From positions 8,632,081 through 8,696,080 of the forward strand of contig NW_004454160.1 in the NCBI RefSeq assembly GCF_000283155.1: a DNA stretch of 64,000 nucleotides, given 5' to 3'. The number at the start of each line of letters is the position of its first letter. The first letter of the stretch is position 1. This document shows, piece by piece, positions 8,366 to 20,214 of the stretch. Position numbers and translations under genes: made by a program. Below the pieces are notes generated by a model that worked only from the letters and a program-made list of their open reading frames with translations, did not search any database and was not told the DNA's origin. The DNA comes from Ceratotherium simum simum. Lineage: Eukaryota; Chordata; Mammalia; Perissodactyla; Rhinocerotidae.

Positions 8366-10570
8366 ATAGCAGCACTACCCTCTTGTTTCTGTAACATTCA
8401 GACTACATGTATTTATTGCCCTGGCTTACCTGGGGTGCTCGGGCACTATTTTGGAGAGAGGAGGTAAATTTACACTGGCGTATAAATGACAAGTCACTGA
8501 GTTTATCTCTGGCAAGGGTGTTTTCACTCTAATGGAGTATTCCTGGAGACAGTCTGCCTTATCCTATTGGAATGAGTCTTTATTGGTAAGATTTTAGACA
8601 CTCTGGCAACTGGCACAGGAAGTACCACCACGAAATGGATCTTTTAGTGACTGTGAAGTCACACGGTGTAGGTAACTGTCTTCTCCGGCTACCTACAGGC
8701 TCAGTTCAATCTGAGAGGAGTTCCAGGTAATCTGAGGAACTGGCCACATGCTAGGTCTAAATGTTGGAGGGCTGACAAGGAGGAGAAGGGAAGAATGAGT
8801 CAGAGAAGGGAGGGGAGAACCCTGGTAAATGGCCTTTGAGAGTAGAAGTCAAAGTTACACCCATCCCCCAAAAGGTTTACAGAAAAGATGGGCTACAGAT
8901 GAAACCTCACACCTATTTAATCTAGGCTATACCGCAGATCTCTTAAGGATACCCAGCATGAATAGACCACCCCTCTATGGAACAACGATGCCAGAATTCT
9001 CTCACACAGACAGAATATTTATGAGGTGGCCCCTTGGATCTTCAAGGCAGGCTTTGAGCTCAGTTGTTTCCCATGGCAGAGCTTTTGATTACAGCCTGGG
9101 GCTGCTTCCAGCTTAGTCACTGGAGGCCTTTAGTTCTGTTTGTCCCCTGGTTCCGATGTCAACAAGGAACAGGAGGCTGCCCTGGGGGCAGCTGGCCATC
9201 ACCGTCACGTAGGAAGCAGAGTTGAGAGCCCATGGACCCCCAGCCAAAAGAATTCAAATGCTCAGCCCTATTTGTAGGGAGCAGGCAGAAATGGAGTCTG
9301 CAGAGTGTGAGGCAAAATGAACAGAGGACAGAGCCTATGTCGATCATTCAAAGCCAAGGGAATTAAATGGGACATTACCCTTGTATCTTCAGGCTGGCAA
9401 AGGCACCTCAGGGACTGGCTATAAGATGAAGACAGATTGCTGGAGAATAGCTTCCCCCCTCATCTCCACCTCCCACACCCACAAACCTGAATGGTTGCCC
9501 AGTTCTCTGGTCTCCTGAGAGGTGAGTCACCTTCATGTCATAATTCAAGTGTTAATCTCCACGTCATGTATGCTGAATTTCTCCTATCAGGAGACATTTC
9601 TGGTGACTTACAAATCATGCTGACAATGCACGGGGATTCAGCTGGAGTGGGTGGGCTCATCCGGGCTCAGCCTTCAGCCTTTTTCCCTACCCTCTTGGCT
9701 GGCTGTCAGAGACTGTGCCCTCCCTACTCTTGTTCCCTCCTATTTCAGCTCAGCCCCTCATAACTGTCTTACTTTTGCCCCCCTCCTTTCCTCACTCCCA
9801 TGCCCCCAAAACCTGGAACAGAATGGGGGGCTTCCTGGTCAGGACCTGGGAGAGCTCCAAACCCATCCAGCCTCCTTGGAAATGCAACCACTTCTGGGGC
9901 TGACGTTTCTACTCGATGGGGCTCCTAGACTGTGCTTTAGGCACCGCCCCCCCACTGTGTCCTTTGCTTACCAAAGGCACAAGGCTGGGGTTTTCCTTGC
10001 CCTCCACTCCCAAGTCCTGTCTTTGGACATGGGCCATAGGGCCCAGGAAGCAGTGTGATTTTATGACTAAGGAAAGAATCTTCCATCTTATTTGGGTTTA
10101 TTCATTCCCATTTACCCTTTACTGCTTCATTCTGCCTCAGTTTCCCTGGTAAGTGTGGCTGACAGTCTCTCATAGGCCTAGATTCTTCAGGTTATAAGTT
10201 GGGTGTGAAACACACTCATTATTGTTTTGGAAGAAGTGGGGAGGGATGGGAGGTGCAGGCATGGCTTCACACGATTAAACGCTCCCCAGGGACTGGACAA
10301 ATGGGTGATTGACCCTGATTTCTTTTTAAAGGCCCCTCCTGTGCTGCCTATGGGCAGACCAGGGTTCACATGATCCAAAGGCAAAATGTGTAGCACCTCC
10401 TAATTTGCGAACACATGTGGAGGTGGAAAGATGCTAAGGAGGGAGAAGGGAAAGTGTAGAGTGAGAAATGGGTTTCCAGGATCAGAACCTTTAGGTTACA
10501 AGAGGAATGAGAAGGGAAGGTTCGGGGGCAGGGAGCAGTGGGGATCTGAGCCCCTAGGATCTGGTTTGTG
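8366..10570. other. Long unique non-coding stretch
   Basis: About 2.2 kb without a recognised repeat. Frames of 60-135 codons occur (8829-9116, 9491-9763, 9651-10058), all overlapping one another or antisense frames, with no family signature. The interval 8430-8600 has a conserved-looking texture (GTAAATTTACACTGGCGTAT and neighbours). I see no promoter, CpG island or convincing splice pair. Confidence 0.45.
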
Positions 10571-10574
10571 GTCT

Positions 10575-10680
10575 TGCCTAATGTTTATTGGCCAAGGGCT
10601 TTACACATGCTCCACACATGTTGTCTCCCATCATCCTCACAAGGACCATTGAGAAGGTATCCTTGTGCCCACTTGCTGAA
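10575..10680 (-). repeat. MIR SINE fragment
   Basis: GTTTATTGGCCAAGGGCTTT, ACATGCTCCACACATGTTGT and CATCATCCTCACAAGGACCA correspond to the MIR complement. Confidence 0.6.
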
Positions 10681-10749
10681 TGCTCAGTAGGGAGAAACGA
10701 GAGATGATTTCAAGAACCATCGGTCTAATGACAAGAAACCCCGCGCCTT

Positions 10750-10880
10750 TGTATATGCTTTGCAGTTTAGAAAGTACCTTCATATCTATTTTTTCACACT
10801 CATGACAATTCTGTGAAATAGCCAGGAAAGCAACAGCCATGCCCTTTTTACAGGTTTGACTATGCATTTCTTGAATGGCC
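10750..10880 (-). repeat. MIR3-like SINE fragment
   Basis: CTTTGCAGTTTAGAAAGTAC, CTTCATATCTATTTTTTCAC and ACAATTCTGTGAAATAGCCA follow the MIR3 complement in order. Confidence 0.6.
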
Positions 10881-12090
10881 ACTGTATTGGATACAGAAGA
10901 ATATTTCCTCCTCAGGAATCTGTGGTTTAGGTGAGGTTCTCCACAGAGCAGGCAGGGAAAATCCAGCAACAAAGATTCATTGAGCTCAACGTCCCAAACC
11001 TCAGGCCACTGCTGGGGCCTCATGTCCCCAAGAAAGATCTGAAACTTGACGTTAATATATTGAAATCAAGGCCTGGAAATAGGCCCCTCACATCCTCCCG
11101 AGCAGTCTCCACTACAGCCTTGTGCAATGCTGCTCACAACCACCTGAGAGAGCCTGCAGACTCGAGAAGATAAAGGGCTTCACCAAAAGACGCACAGCTA
11201 GCAGTGGCTGGGCAAGGACATGGGTGCCGGTCTTTGGGATCTTGGTGCGATTTTTTCCACTCTGCCTTGCTCTTTCCTGAACGATCAGGGGCCATTATAC
11301 TGGCCAAGGCCCAATGTCCTTAGGGTAGTGATTTTTTGTCCCGATAGGACCAGCTTTAGTTATTGTGCTTATCCCTTTAGTTCTTCTTCCCGTTACCTGC
11401 TGCTACTGCCTCCACAGATGTCCAGGGTTCTGTGATGGCCCAGTTTGCCTTGAGCCCTTTCTAAGCTGCCCCAGCAGGCATCCCTCTCAGGCAGGCTGCT
11501 GGGCTCTGGGGCTGTCTCTCAGAGAACTTGCAGATGCGGGCACTGTGATCCAGGGCAGCCACAGTCAATACTGGGGTCTGAGTCTGGGTCTTACAGAGGG
11601 ATGCACTTCTGCCAACCCTGCCTCCCCCTCCACTGTTATTAAGCCTGGATCCTAGAGCTTTCAGGGCACGTCATCTATGGTCAGAGATTTCTAAAGGATT
11701 TTATTGCTTTGTGTTTGTTTCTGCCTATCATTACTGGGTTTTAAGACTCCAGATGTCTTTGGGGCTCAACCCTTGATTGCAAGTGGGAGCAAAGTAAAAA
11801 TGAGGCAGGCTGCTCGGGGAGGACAGGTGGCAATTAAAGATTAAGATGAGTAGATGGGGAAGACAGACATCTTACCCTCTTGCCAGGACTAAATTAAACA
11901 TCTGCCTTGCCTGATGACTCTTGTAGCATCCTAGACAAGAGTGAGAGGGAGGGAGAGATAAGGTTTTTGTTTTATTAGGAGTACTTTTCTGATAGTTTAC
12001 AGCAAATTCTCAGACTTTTTAGAAAGGCAATCATGGCATCTGCAGATTGTGATAATCATGTTCTTGCTTCTCCATATTTACTACTTTTAC
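10881..12090. other. Unique non-coding stretch
   Basis: No recognised gene or repeat. Frames at 10931-11173, 11220-11435 and 11365-11655 lack recognisable products. About 11690-11980 is repeat-free and rich in AATTAAA, TTATTG and CAGATG-type sites, and could be a small regulatory element. Confidence 0.4.
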
Positions 12091-12094
12091 CTTA

Positions 12095-12275
12095 TTTAAC
12101 CTTCAGTGACTTGTTTCCTTATCTATAGAATGGACATGATAATGTACCACCCCAAATGGTACCAATACCAAAGGGTTATTGTGTGAATTAAGTAAAAACT
12201 GAAAAGTATTTGAAGCAGTGCCTTGAATATAGTAATCATACAATAAAATTTTAGTTGTTTTTATTAGTATTTGTA
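12095..12275 (+). repeat. MIR SINE fragment
   Basis: TGACTTGTTTCCTTATCTAT, AGAATGGACATGATAATGTA, GGGTTATTGTGTGAATTAAG and CAGTGCCTTGAATATAGTAA follow MIR order. Confidence 0.8.
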
Positions 12276-12429
12276 CATCATGTCTTATTTAATTAGCTAG
12301 GGCTTTCAAAACAGCAATAAATAATAGCAGTGATAACAGGAATTCCTATGTTGTTTCAAAAACTTAACGGGGCTACATCTAAGATGTTATAATCAAGTAT
12401 GACATTGACTAGTATCAGTGTGAGAAACA

Positions 12430-14857
12430 AAGGGAATGGAAGCCTCCTAGTTCTTCTCAGGGTGTATCTTCCATCCTCTGGAGCACAGATGACTAACCAA
12501 GGCCTCCTGTGTACCAGCCGCCTCTTGCTCATACTGCCTAATTAGCATGAAGTCATCAGTGTAATGGATCAATGTGATATTCTGTGGGATGACTGGACGT
12601 TCCAGATCTCCTTAGACTATATTATGACAGAAGGTAGTAAAACAGCCCAGGAACAAAACTGAAAATGAATATGTTCCATTCCATGTAAGTGTGGACTATT
12701 TCTGATTCTCTTTCTTGGTTGGGGCAGAAGAGAATGCATTCGCCAAATCATTGGGAGCGTACTAGGCGCCTGAGACCTTATTACTCTGCTCTAGCAAAGA
12801 TAGTACATTTGACATAGCAGCTGTGGCTGGGGCTACCACTTGGCTGAGCCTGTGGGAGTCTACAGTCATTCTCTCGGACCTATCCAGTATCTTCTGGAGT
12901 CAGACTGGAGAATAAATAGAGATCTGAAAAGAACTACCACCCCTGTATCCTTTAAAGATAGCATTAATCTTTGCCATCCCTCCAAGGATTCTATCTTATT
13001 TTTTGTTTACTATGTTGGCCAAAAAGGGGGCAGTTTCAGAGATTTCCACTTGGTTTTCCCATGATGTTATCTCTTCCCTCACCCGCCAAGGACCCACTGT
13101 GCTGTTTACTCCAATGCCAGTTATGTCAATCCCCATGATCCATTAAGTGATCTGGGAAATGACATCCAGGTGGGTCCACAGACCCACTAGAAGCAGACTT
13201 TGATGAGGTTGCATTTATTACCTGGCTCCTCTGTGCCCCACTCTTACAGGGAGCACGGTGAAGGTATTGGTCTGTGTGTCAATGTTAACTTGGACCTAGT
13301 GTCCAATAGTCCTTGAAATATCTGGGTATTTATCTTTCCCCAGTGTGCAGATACTCAAGTAAATGTCTGTGGTCCCTGTGAGGAAGGACTAAAAGAGTCT
13401 TTATGGCGTGTACTTGCCATGTTCTTGCAAGTTCCTTTATCCCGGGGACCTAGCCACAACATCAGATCACTTCCAGATCTGAAAATTGGCTCTCAAGGGA
13501 TCACGACTTTTTTTTGGAGCAACTGACCTCTTCCTCCTGATAATACATTTTTACCTCCTTTTGATTGCATATATTAAGCAGAGCCCTTGTTGGCTGCCCA
13601 TCTATTTTGCCCCTAAGAACACCGTGTTTTGTAACCGTCTCCATAACTCGCTACAAGTCAGGATCCCTTGGCTGTCACTCTGACTTTGCCAGTCATTATA
13701 GTAATTGCAACTTTCCAGCTTCTGGTGGTTAAATACTGACACCTGACTTCTATTGCTCGGTGTGAGGGTAGTTGGAGGGCGTCATCTTCATTGCTAATCA
13801 GCCAAGCTCTGTGACCACCTCTCCTACCATTAGCCCGGGCCTGCAGAGGGGAGCCACAGCTGAACTCTATGGGGATGCAGCATCTCTCACCAGTGCACTC
13901 TGAGGGCCTGTGCCCTCCCAAGTTGCATAACCCTTAAGTGGGTCTTCTGGCCTCACTTCCCTAAGCCTTTTATCCCTGCCTCCATCTGCCACTGCAATTT
14001 ATGCATTTCAACTTTGCTCAGTAGGGGCCTTAACTTTTTTCTAAGCTTCTAAAAGCTACCCTAATAGATAGTTTGCCCCATCCCCTGGAGTCTTTACCAG
14101 GGTGTTAAATTTCATTTCCTGAGAGTGCCCCAAAGTCAATGAACCCCATTGTTTATCCAGTGTTATGTCCTCTTGAGCATGCATCCTAAAAATTCAGTCC
14201 TGTAGGTACTTCCTTGGCTCCTGCCTGGACATGTTAGCTAGTTCTCACAGCTCCTTCTGAGTACAATCTCTTTCCTCCCTTCTGAGGCCCAGCATTTCTC
14301 TAGCTGGTCATGCTGAGATTTGCCCCTAGTTATCAGAATGGCAGTCAGAAGGAGGTAGGGACAGCTCCAGAAGGGTGGCCCTGTTGCCTTGTATGAGAGA
14401 GGCCTCTGCAGTATCTTCCCACATGGGGGAAGTCCTAGCTATTAATAGGGAAGGTGGGCCACTCTGCAGGCTCTGAGGGTTCAGGGAGGCTGCAGAGACT
14501 CAGTCCTCTGAGGTGTCTACCCAGATGCCCCAGCCCATTTTTAAAGGGCCTCTCTTTAGCATAACAGAACTGCCTTGGTGAACCATTAAATCATCTCTGA
14601 AGCTCCATGACCCTAACTATGAGATCCCGAGTTGTGTCCATTCTCCCTCTACCAAAGAAGCCCCTGGTTCTCAGTTTTTAACTGTTAACCACCTTCCGTT
14701 TCTCAGTGTGCTTCTATAGGACATCAATGTAACATTGTAATAATCAGCCAATCCCATTGACCTTGAGTACCTGTTCCTCCATATCCTTTAAATGCCAGGA
14801 TATTCCCCTCTCCTGGGATATTTTCCCAAGTCACCACTGTGAAATTTTTAGCAATGG
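12430..14857 (-). pseudogene. Truncated ERVL internal region: gag, protease and start of reverse transcriptase
   Basis: This is an old endogenous retrovirus lying on the minus strand. Reading leftward, a decayed gag-like part comes first, then a protease/RT junction near 13130-13200 whose frame includes GIDITGIG. A reverse-transcriptase active-site remnant follows near 12552-12563, read as Tyr-Thr-Asp-Asp in the context IHYTDDFMLI. ERVL enzymes normally have Tyr-Ile-Asp-Asp there. The same order of text appears, independently decayed, in the full provirus at 23.1-29.7 kb. RNase H, integrase and the 3' LTR are missing on the left. Many stops and shifts make it non-functional. Confidence 0.7.
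12552..12563 (-). other. Reverse-transcriptase YxDD motif remnant
   Basis: On the minus strand TACACTGATGAC reads Tyr-Thr-Asp-Asp, with His before it and Phe-Met-Leu-Ile after, the catalytic hairpin context of retroviral RT. Both catalytic aspartates survive although the element is truncated and dead. Confidence 0.75.
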
Positions 14858-14875
14858 AGCCATTACCTGGCGCCA
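14858..14875 (-). other. Decayed primer binding site (tRNA-Leu type)
   Basis: On the minus strand the sequence starting at 14875 reads TGGCGCCAGGTAATGG. It keeps the TGG, the G at position 5 and the CAGG of a leucine-tRNA primer site, which is the ERVL hallmark. It sits at the inner edge of the presumed 5' LTR. Confidence 0.5.
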
Positions 14876-14876
14876 C

Positions 14877-15413
14877 AGACTATCATGGCCCCACATTCCA
14901 CCCAACAGGGTTCTCCCTTCCCACAGAGCAGTGAGTGATCCAGTCTCAAAGCTTCACCTCAGCCCCTGTTTTCTTGACCACTTTTGGAATCAACTGTGTC
15001 ATTGGGATGCCAAAATGGGGTTAGAAGTGTCAGAGATTAGTTGGAGGTTTGCTCATGAAAGACAAAGTGAAGTGAGAGCTGGAGTAGGCAGGAAAAGCCT
15101 TCAAACCATGATGCAGATGTGACACTGTGAGAGAAGAGGAGGAAGGAAGAGAGATTGGCTGGGAAGAGTCTGTGGCTGCGGTGCAGCCCCAAGAAAGTCT
15201 CAGCCAGTGCAATGGGAGGATTTGGTGCAGATCGCTCATAGAGGAGTCCTGCACTGGGCAGAAATGGCCAGGCCCTAGGATGCCCTCTGTGCTCAGTGAT
15301 CAGCTGGTTGCTGCCCAGAGAGAGCATGACCTTGGCTCAACCACTGCAGTAGCCTGTAGGTGCTGTGACTGGAGGCTGTCGCCAGCTCTCAGAGATGCAC
15401 CTCAACTGCCACA
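14877..15413 (-). mobile_element. Probable 5' LTR of the truncated ERVL element
   Basis: The inner edge is defined by the primer-binding-site remnant at 14858-14875. The outer edge is less certain; a CA that would be the reverse complement of a TG start occurs at 15412-15413. The length of about 540 bp fits ERVL LTRs, and an LTR-edge-like GGTTCTCCC occurs near 14911. The exact LTR subfamily is not identified. Confidence 0.45.
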
Positions 15414-15429
15414 ACTATGACTTAACAAA

Positions 15430-15660
15430 ATCCCCAAGTCACATATTTGTGAATATGTGAGTATAATCCTGCATAAAGATCTAGAAATATACACACCAAG
15501 TACTTAGCAGAAGTTTCCTATCAGCAATAGAGTAAATAGAAGAATTGAAAGAAGCACTTTCACATTTTATTCCATATATTTCTGTATTGATTTAATTTTT
15601 ATAATAATTTATTCTCATATTGATAATTTGTGTGACTAAAAATAAATAAAAATATAAACT
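15430..15660 (+). repeat. L1 LINE 3'-end fragment
   Basis: TTTCACATTTTATTCCATAT, ATTTCTGTATTGATTTAATT and a terminal A-rich TAAAAATAAATAAAAATATA resemble the last segment of old L1M 3' untranslated regions. Confidence 0.5.
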
Positions 15661-16485
15661 TAACCTCTGAGGTCCCTTAAATCCTTTTTCTTAAACTCAA
15701 CTCTGATTTTCACAAAATTCCACTTTTGCTTTTGTAAATTTGCATTTATCTGATGCATTCTTTATCAACTCTTTCCCTTTTAATCTTTCTAAACTATTTT
15801 GTTTTAGGTGTCTTGGGTTTAAAAATTTTAAACTCAACTTGAGATGTTTTAGTGTTTTGGAAGGAATTTTAAATCCATTCATTTTATTGTGATAACATCT
15901 ATTTTGGTTTACTGCTATCATTTTGTATTATGCTATAGCAGTTGGGTTCCTGTTTGTACACAACAGAAACCTAATCTATCTAACTTAGCAAAAAAAAAGT
16001 ACGTGTTGTGGGATGATGAGGAAGATAGAGAACCAGGCTTAGAGAATAAACAGGAACTGTGGAAGGCGAGGCAGAGCTGAGACCATGAGATCATGCCCAG
16101 GGGACACGCCAGGGCACGGCAGCTGGACCTTTGCTACTGCCACTCCTGGCCTGCGTCGTCTCTGGTCCCTTCCACTGTACTGCTGGGCTCTTGACTTCAC
16201 AGCAGCCACTGGCAAACAGTCTCTGACTGCGCCTGCGCTTTGTGCTCCTCCTCAACTTGCAGAGCCATAGGTTGGAGCGTCTGACGGGCTGAGCCCAAGC
16301 TTACAGCCTGGCCAGATGCCAGGGGAAGGATGACCTGACCCCTTCAGCTTCCATCACAGGAGCCGGGGCCTGGCTAGAGGCTGAGCAGCCAGGAAAAACA
16401 AACATCTACCATGTGTGCGTTGGTTGTTTATGACTTCTTTTCCTATCTTCCGGTATTTGTACTTTTTTTCCTCTTTCCTTTTTTA
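15661..16485. other. Unclassified non-coding stretch
   Basis: The AT-rich part (15661-15900) may be further old L1 material. The GC-richer part at 16010-16390, with a few CpGs, includes a short A run at 15991-15999 (TAGCAAAAAAAAAGTACG). I recognise no gene. Confidence 0.35.
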
Positions 16486-16489
16486 AGAA

Positions 16490-17250
16490 ATCATATCCAG
16501 TGTTTGAAAACTTAGGTACCACACTGAATACTCTTACATTTCTAAAAGGTACGTTTTATTTTTATTCTTTTTGTACTCTCTGTTTTTGTATTTCACTGAA
16601 TGTTGTAAGTCAACAGTGAAACATTATCTTTGGGTGCCCTCTACTTAAGGCCAAAATTTTAACAATTTCTTATTCTTTTTCCTTCCCAATTTATCTCAAC
16701 ATGGCTGCCTATGGTCTTCCTTATTCCTCTCTCAGTTTTGTCTCTGCCCTTTGCCTCTAAATTCTGGGGGTGTTTCTCAAATTTGTCATTCAAATTACTG
16801 ATTCCACTTCCTATGATTAAAAAAATTCTCCTTTTTTACTATCTTCAAGTAAACTCTAATTCTTTTACTTTCATTCAAGTTCTTCCATATATCATTCATC
16901 TCTTTTTTAATCATATTATTTTATTTTTATTTCACTGTGTACTGAGTTTTGTTCAGTTTCACAGAGGCATTTTATTCTTGCATTCTATTAAAAATGTCAG
17001 ATCATTTCTGGAAATTTTCTTCTGACCCCTGTAGTATATCCTTTTCAGAGGTATAGAAGCCGAGTAACCAAATGCTTGGTTGTGGCACAAATTATTTGGA
17101 TATGGCGTGGTAGGTTTTAATTTCCTGTCTTGATGAAAAGATCATAAATCTTATATGATTACCGATTAAATGGAATCATAAATTAGTTTTCTTTTACAAA
17201 TGATTTAATATACATTTGATAATTTTATCACATTTCTAACAGAAAAAAAT
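16490..17250 (-). repeat. Probable old L1 LINE segment (T-rich)
   Basis: Strongly T-rich on the plus strand with L1 5'-region-like phrases such as TTTCTCAAATTTGTCATTCA and GTCAGATCATTTCTGGAAAT. The 104-codon plus-strand frame at 16711-17025 is a Leu/Phe/Ile-rich by-product of this composition. Confidence 0.4.
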
Positions 17251-17670
17251 TTGATCAGCTCTCCCCTTTGCACTCCCTACCCCCCACCGGGGCCTCAGAG
17301 CTCTGCGTGTGGTCACCAGTACGCTTGTTGCTGAGTCTTCTGGATGGTATTCCTTTTCCCTTGTACCTTAGGCTCCCTATCAGGCATACTCTCTCACTCC
17401 CCGTGAGCAAAGCAAGGCCTTCCAGGCTTGCTGTTTTCCCACAGTCAGGGTGTGTGGACCATCTTGGCCTCTTTTCTGAGCACTGGGGCAAGTCAGTGGA
17501 CAGACCGACGTTTGTGATTTCCAGTTTGATTCTCAGTGACACAGCCTCTCCTGCTTCCATTTCTGGTTCTGATGTGCTGTACTAGTAAGACTTCACCTTC
17601 CCCAACAGGAGGGCCTACACTGTCTCCTTTCATAAACTCATTTATACTAGTAATTACTTGTTTCATGTTT
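17251..17670. other. Unique non-coding sequence
   Basis: No recognised repeat. Frames of about 100 codons run over each other on both strands (17255-17560 minus, 17268-17585 plus), a sign of low stop density rather than coding. Confidence 0.4.
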
Positions 17671-17674
17671 GATG

Positions 17675-17812
17675 TGTTCCACAAGTCTGTCAGCTATACA
17701 ATGGTGGGGTCCGTGTCTGTTTTGTTTACAGCTGTATCCTTGATACTTAGCACACAGCCTGGCAATAGTATGTATATAATAAATATTTGTTGAATGAATG
17801 AATGAATGATGG
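17675..17812 (+). repeat. L2 LINE 3' end
   Basis: GTCCGTGTCTGTTTTGTTTA, TGTATCCTTGATACTTAGCA and the terminal AATAAATATTTGTTGAATGA with four AATG repeats are a classical L2 3' terminus. Confidence 0.9.
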
Positions 17813-17979
17813 ATAATTACAATTAGTATATGTACAGCTGCCAAGATTTTTCCTGTTGCTGCTGCCAGCTACAACCCTTTTCTTATGTGTACTAATAGTA
17901 TCAGTTAGGAACCAGAGAATGACAGATATATCATGTCTTCCAAACGTTTTAGGTCATCTCCATTTTGTGAGTGTATTGG

Positions 17980-18460
17980 GGAAGACTATATTCTATAACA
18001 AACAACTCCAAAATCTCAGTTCATTAATATAGTAAAAGATCATTTTTCACTTACATCCCAGTACAGTGTGCATTGGTGTTGGGAAGTAGGGCAGGGGCTA
18101 GTTCTTCTACCCAGAGAGGGACCTGGGCTCCTTCCGTCTTGTGTCTCTACCCTCCTCTACATCTTTGGGACTCTCTCCATCCAATCAGAGGATAGAGAAA
18201 CAGAGCATTGAGGATGTGCTTGGGAGGTTTCTGTGGGGCAGTCCTGAAGGTGGCCCACATCACTTCTGCTCATATTCCATTGACCAGAACTCAGGCATGT
18301 GGCTACACCCAACTTAAAGGAGGCTGTAAAGTGAAGTCTATCTGTGGGCCCAGGAGGAAGAGGTGAGCACCAGCAGGCTCTGCCACAATGAGGCAAAACC
18401 TTTGTGTGACATGTGGTCAAACCTGGGAAGGATTTTTCATTCTAATTCTGCTTGCCTCTT
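17980..18460. repeat. Unclassified common mammalian interspersed repeat
   Basis: The text from TATAACAAACAACTCCAAAA to CTGGGAAGGATTTTTC follows a medium-frequency repeat I have seen often (the CACATCACTTCTGCTCATAT, CATTGACCAGAACTCAGGCA and CATGTGGCTACACCCAACTT phrases), but I cannot assign the family. Confidence 0.45.
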
Positions 18461-18639
18461 AGAAAGCAGAGATTCCCTCCAGATTCTGTCATTAAGTCAT
18501 CCATCAGTCTTTATTTTCAATGTCGTAAATTTTCATCCTTATCTATGTTTCTGTGGGTGTTTTAGTGGAAAAGTTGATAAAGGCTTCTCTGGGGAATGTT
18601 AGCCAGGTGCAATACTAAACTGGAAGGTCTCCTTGAATT

Positions 18640-18800
18640 CTTCCTGGTAGAGGTTTATTTTGTGTTGTTTTGTTTTGGACCTAAATGAAGGATTGTACAT
18701 TTATTTCCGTTAAGGTTCATTTTGTTAGAGCCACACCATCATTTCACCCTGTCAAGATTTCTCTGTATCTTGATACTATCCCCAGGGATAATGTTAGAGT
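18640..18800. repeat. CR1/L3 LINE fragment
   Basis: TTTTGGACCTAAATGAAGGA, TTGTACATTTATTTCCGTTA and CACCCTGTCAAGATTTCTCT reproduce the CR1/L3 phrase order. It overlaps in consensus with the copy at 6640-6731. Confidence 0.6.
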
Positions 18801-19250
18801 TTCTTCAGGAGGCTACTGCCCATATAACCTAGATGATTCTTTTTTGGGAAGGTGGAGATGAGTGAGTGAAGTGGAGAGGGCTTGTCTATCTTTTATAACT
18901 TGATGGCTGGTTGACAAAAGTATTTGTAATAGCTCCTCCATCTTACAACTCAGCCACTCACCACCCTCTCCTGTAGGGTTCATTTGTTTGCTTGGTGACA
19001 TTGTTAAAGGGCTGCAGAGAGAGAGGAGCCCCAGGCAGGGAAAGAGGTGTGAAAACACTTGTCATTGTGCCATTAACGGCCAGCCTGTGCCCCTTCTCCT
19101 TCCTTCTTTCTATCCCTGGCTGCACTAAGGTCAAGCTGCTGGGATTATGTATTTCTCTCTACTTAGATGGAGAAGACTATCGATCGTCCTTCCCCTGAAG
19201 GCTCTGATTGGACAACGAATACATTTAAATTGGGAAGCCAATGCTAAGCG
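18801..19250. other. Unique non-coding sequence
   Basis: No recognised gene or repeat. Confidence 0.4.
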
Positions 19251-19683
19251 TGATGGTTAATTTTATGTGTCAACTTGGTTAGGCCATGGAACCCAGATAT
19301 TTGCTCAAACACTACTCTAGATGTTTCTGTGAGGGTACTTTTTAGATGAGATTAACATTTAAATGTTAGACTTTCAGTAAAGCAGATTATCCTCGATAAT
19401 ATGGGTGAGTTTCACCCAATCAGTTGAAGGTCTTAAGAGGGAAAGACCGACCTCTCCCAACGAAGAGGGAATTCTGTCAGCAGCCTGCTTTTGGACTCGA
19501 GCTACAACATCAAACTCTTCCCTGGGTCTCCAGCCTGCTGGTCTACCTTGCAGATTTTTGTAGTTGCCAGCCTCCATAATCACATGAGCAAATTCCTCAA
19601 AATCTCTCTTTCATACTCTCTCTCTCTTTCTCTCCACACCTCCTCTATTGGTTCTGTTTCTTGGAGAATCCTAACAAATCTAC
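19251..19683 (+). mobile_element. MLT2-like ERVL solo LTR
   Basis: Starts TGATGGTTAATTTTATGTGT and continues with CAACTTGG, GATGAGATTAACATTTAAAT, AAAGCAGATTATCCTC, CACCCAATCAGTTGAAGG, a CAGCCTCCATAATCACATGA segment, a CT-rich tract, and an end like GGTTCTGTTTCTTGGAGAAT. This is the order of MLT2-class ERVL LTRs. No internal sequence is attached. I could not fix a convincing 5-bp target duplication. Confidence 0.8.
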
Positions 19684-19827
19684 TAGGCAATCACTTCCAC
19701 ATCTCCTCTAGAGATGGAGACAAAAGCACCATCTCTAGACATCCCTCTTTCCCTTTTCCCCATGTGTTTTTCCTTAGATCCACCATGACCCATTCTCTTC
19801 TTCATCATCATTCGTGTCATCACTATG

Positions 19828-20060
19828 ACCATTTATGAAATACTTACGTTGTGTCAGATATTGCAAGGTGTTTGTATACATTACACAATTTATTCTTCAC
19901 AATAATTCTATGAGCTAGAAATTATTATTATCCTCATTCTACAGATGAGGAAATTATGGTCCAGGGAGCAAAAATGATTTGCCCAAGGTCATGTAGCTAC
20001 TAAGTGAAAAAATAATTTTCACACCTGAGATGTCTAACACTGAAGCCCCCATTGAATAAT
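19828..20060 (-). repeat. MIR SINE fragment
   Basis: ACCATTTATGAAATACTTAC, TTGTGTCAGATATTGCAAGG, ATTATTATCCTCATTCTACA and GATTTGCCCAAGGTCATGTA are the MIR complement in order; one of the longest MIRs in the window. Confidence 0.9.
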
Positions 20061-20214
20061 CACAATACTGTGCTATCTATTAGAAACCCAATACAGAGGC
20101 ATTATGTGAATTAAAATTTAACATGCAATGACCTCCGGAAGCTGAGTGTCCAGCAGGACCAGGATTTGGAGAGCACCACAGACACAGAGAAGTTAATGCA
20201 GCCAAGAGTAAAGC

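Noticed and set aside
9651..10058. 135-codon plus-strand frame
   Set aside because: Three plus-strand frames overlap here in different phases, which reflects low stop density in C-rich DNA. No product was recognised and no splice signals frame it.
16090..16390. Possible CpG island or promoter
   Set aside because: Only a handful of CpGs occur in 300 bp, with no TATA, initiator or downstream exon evidence.
16711..17025. 104-codon frame rich in Leu, Ile and Phe, resembling a membrane protein
   Set aside because: The hydrophobic composition follows from T-rich repeat sequence (probable L1); there is no defined membrane topology or start context.
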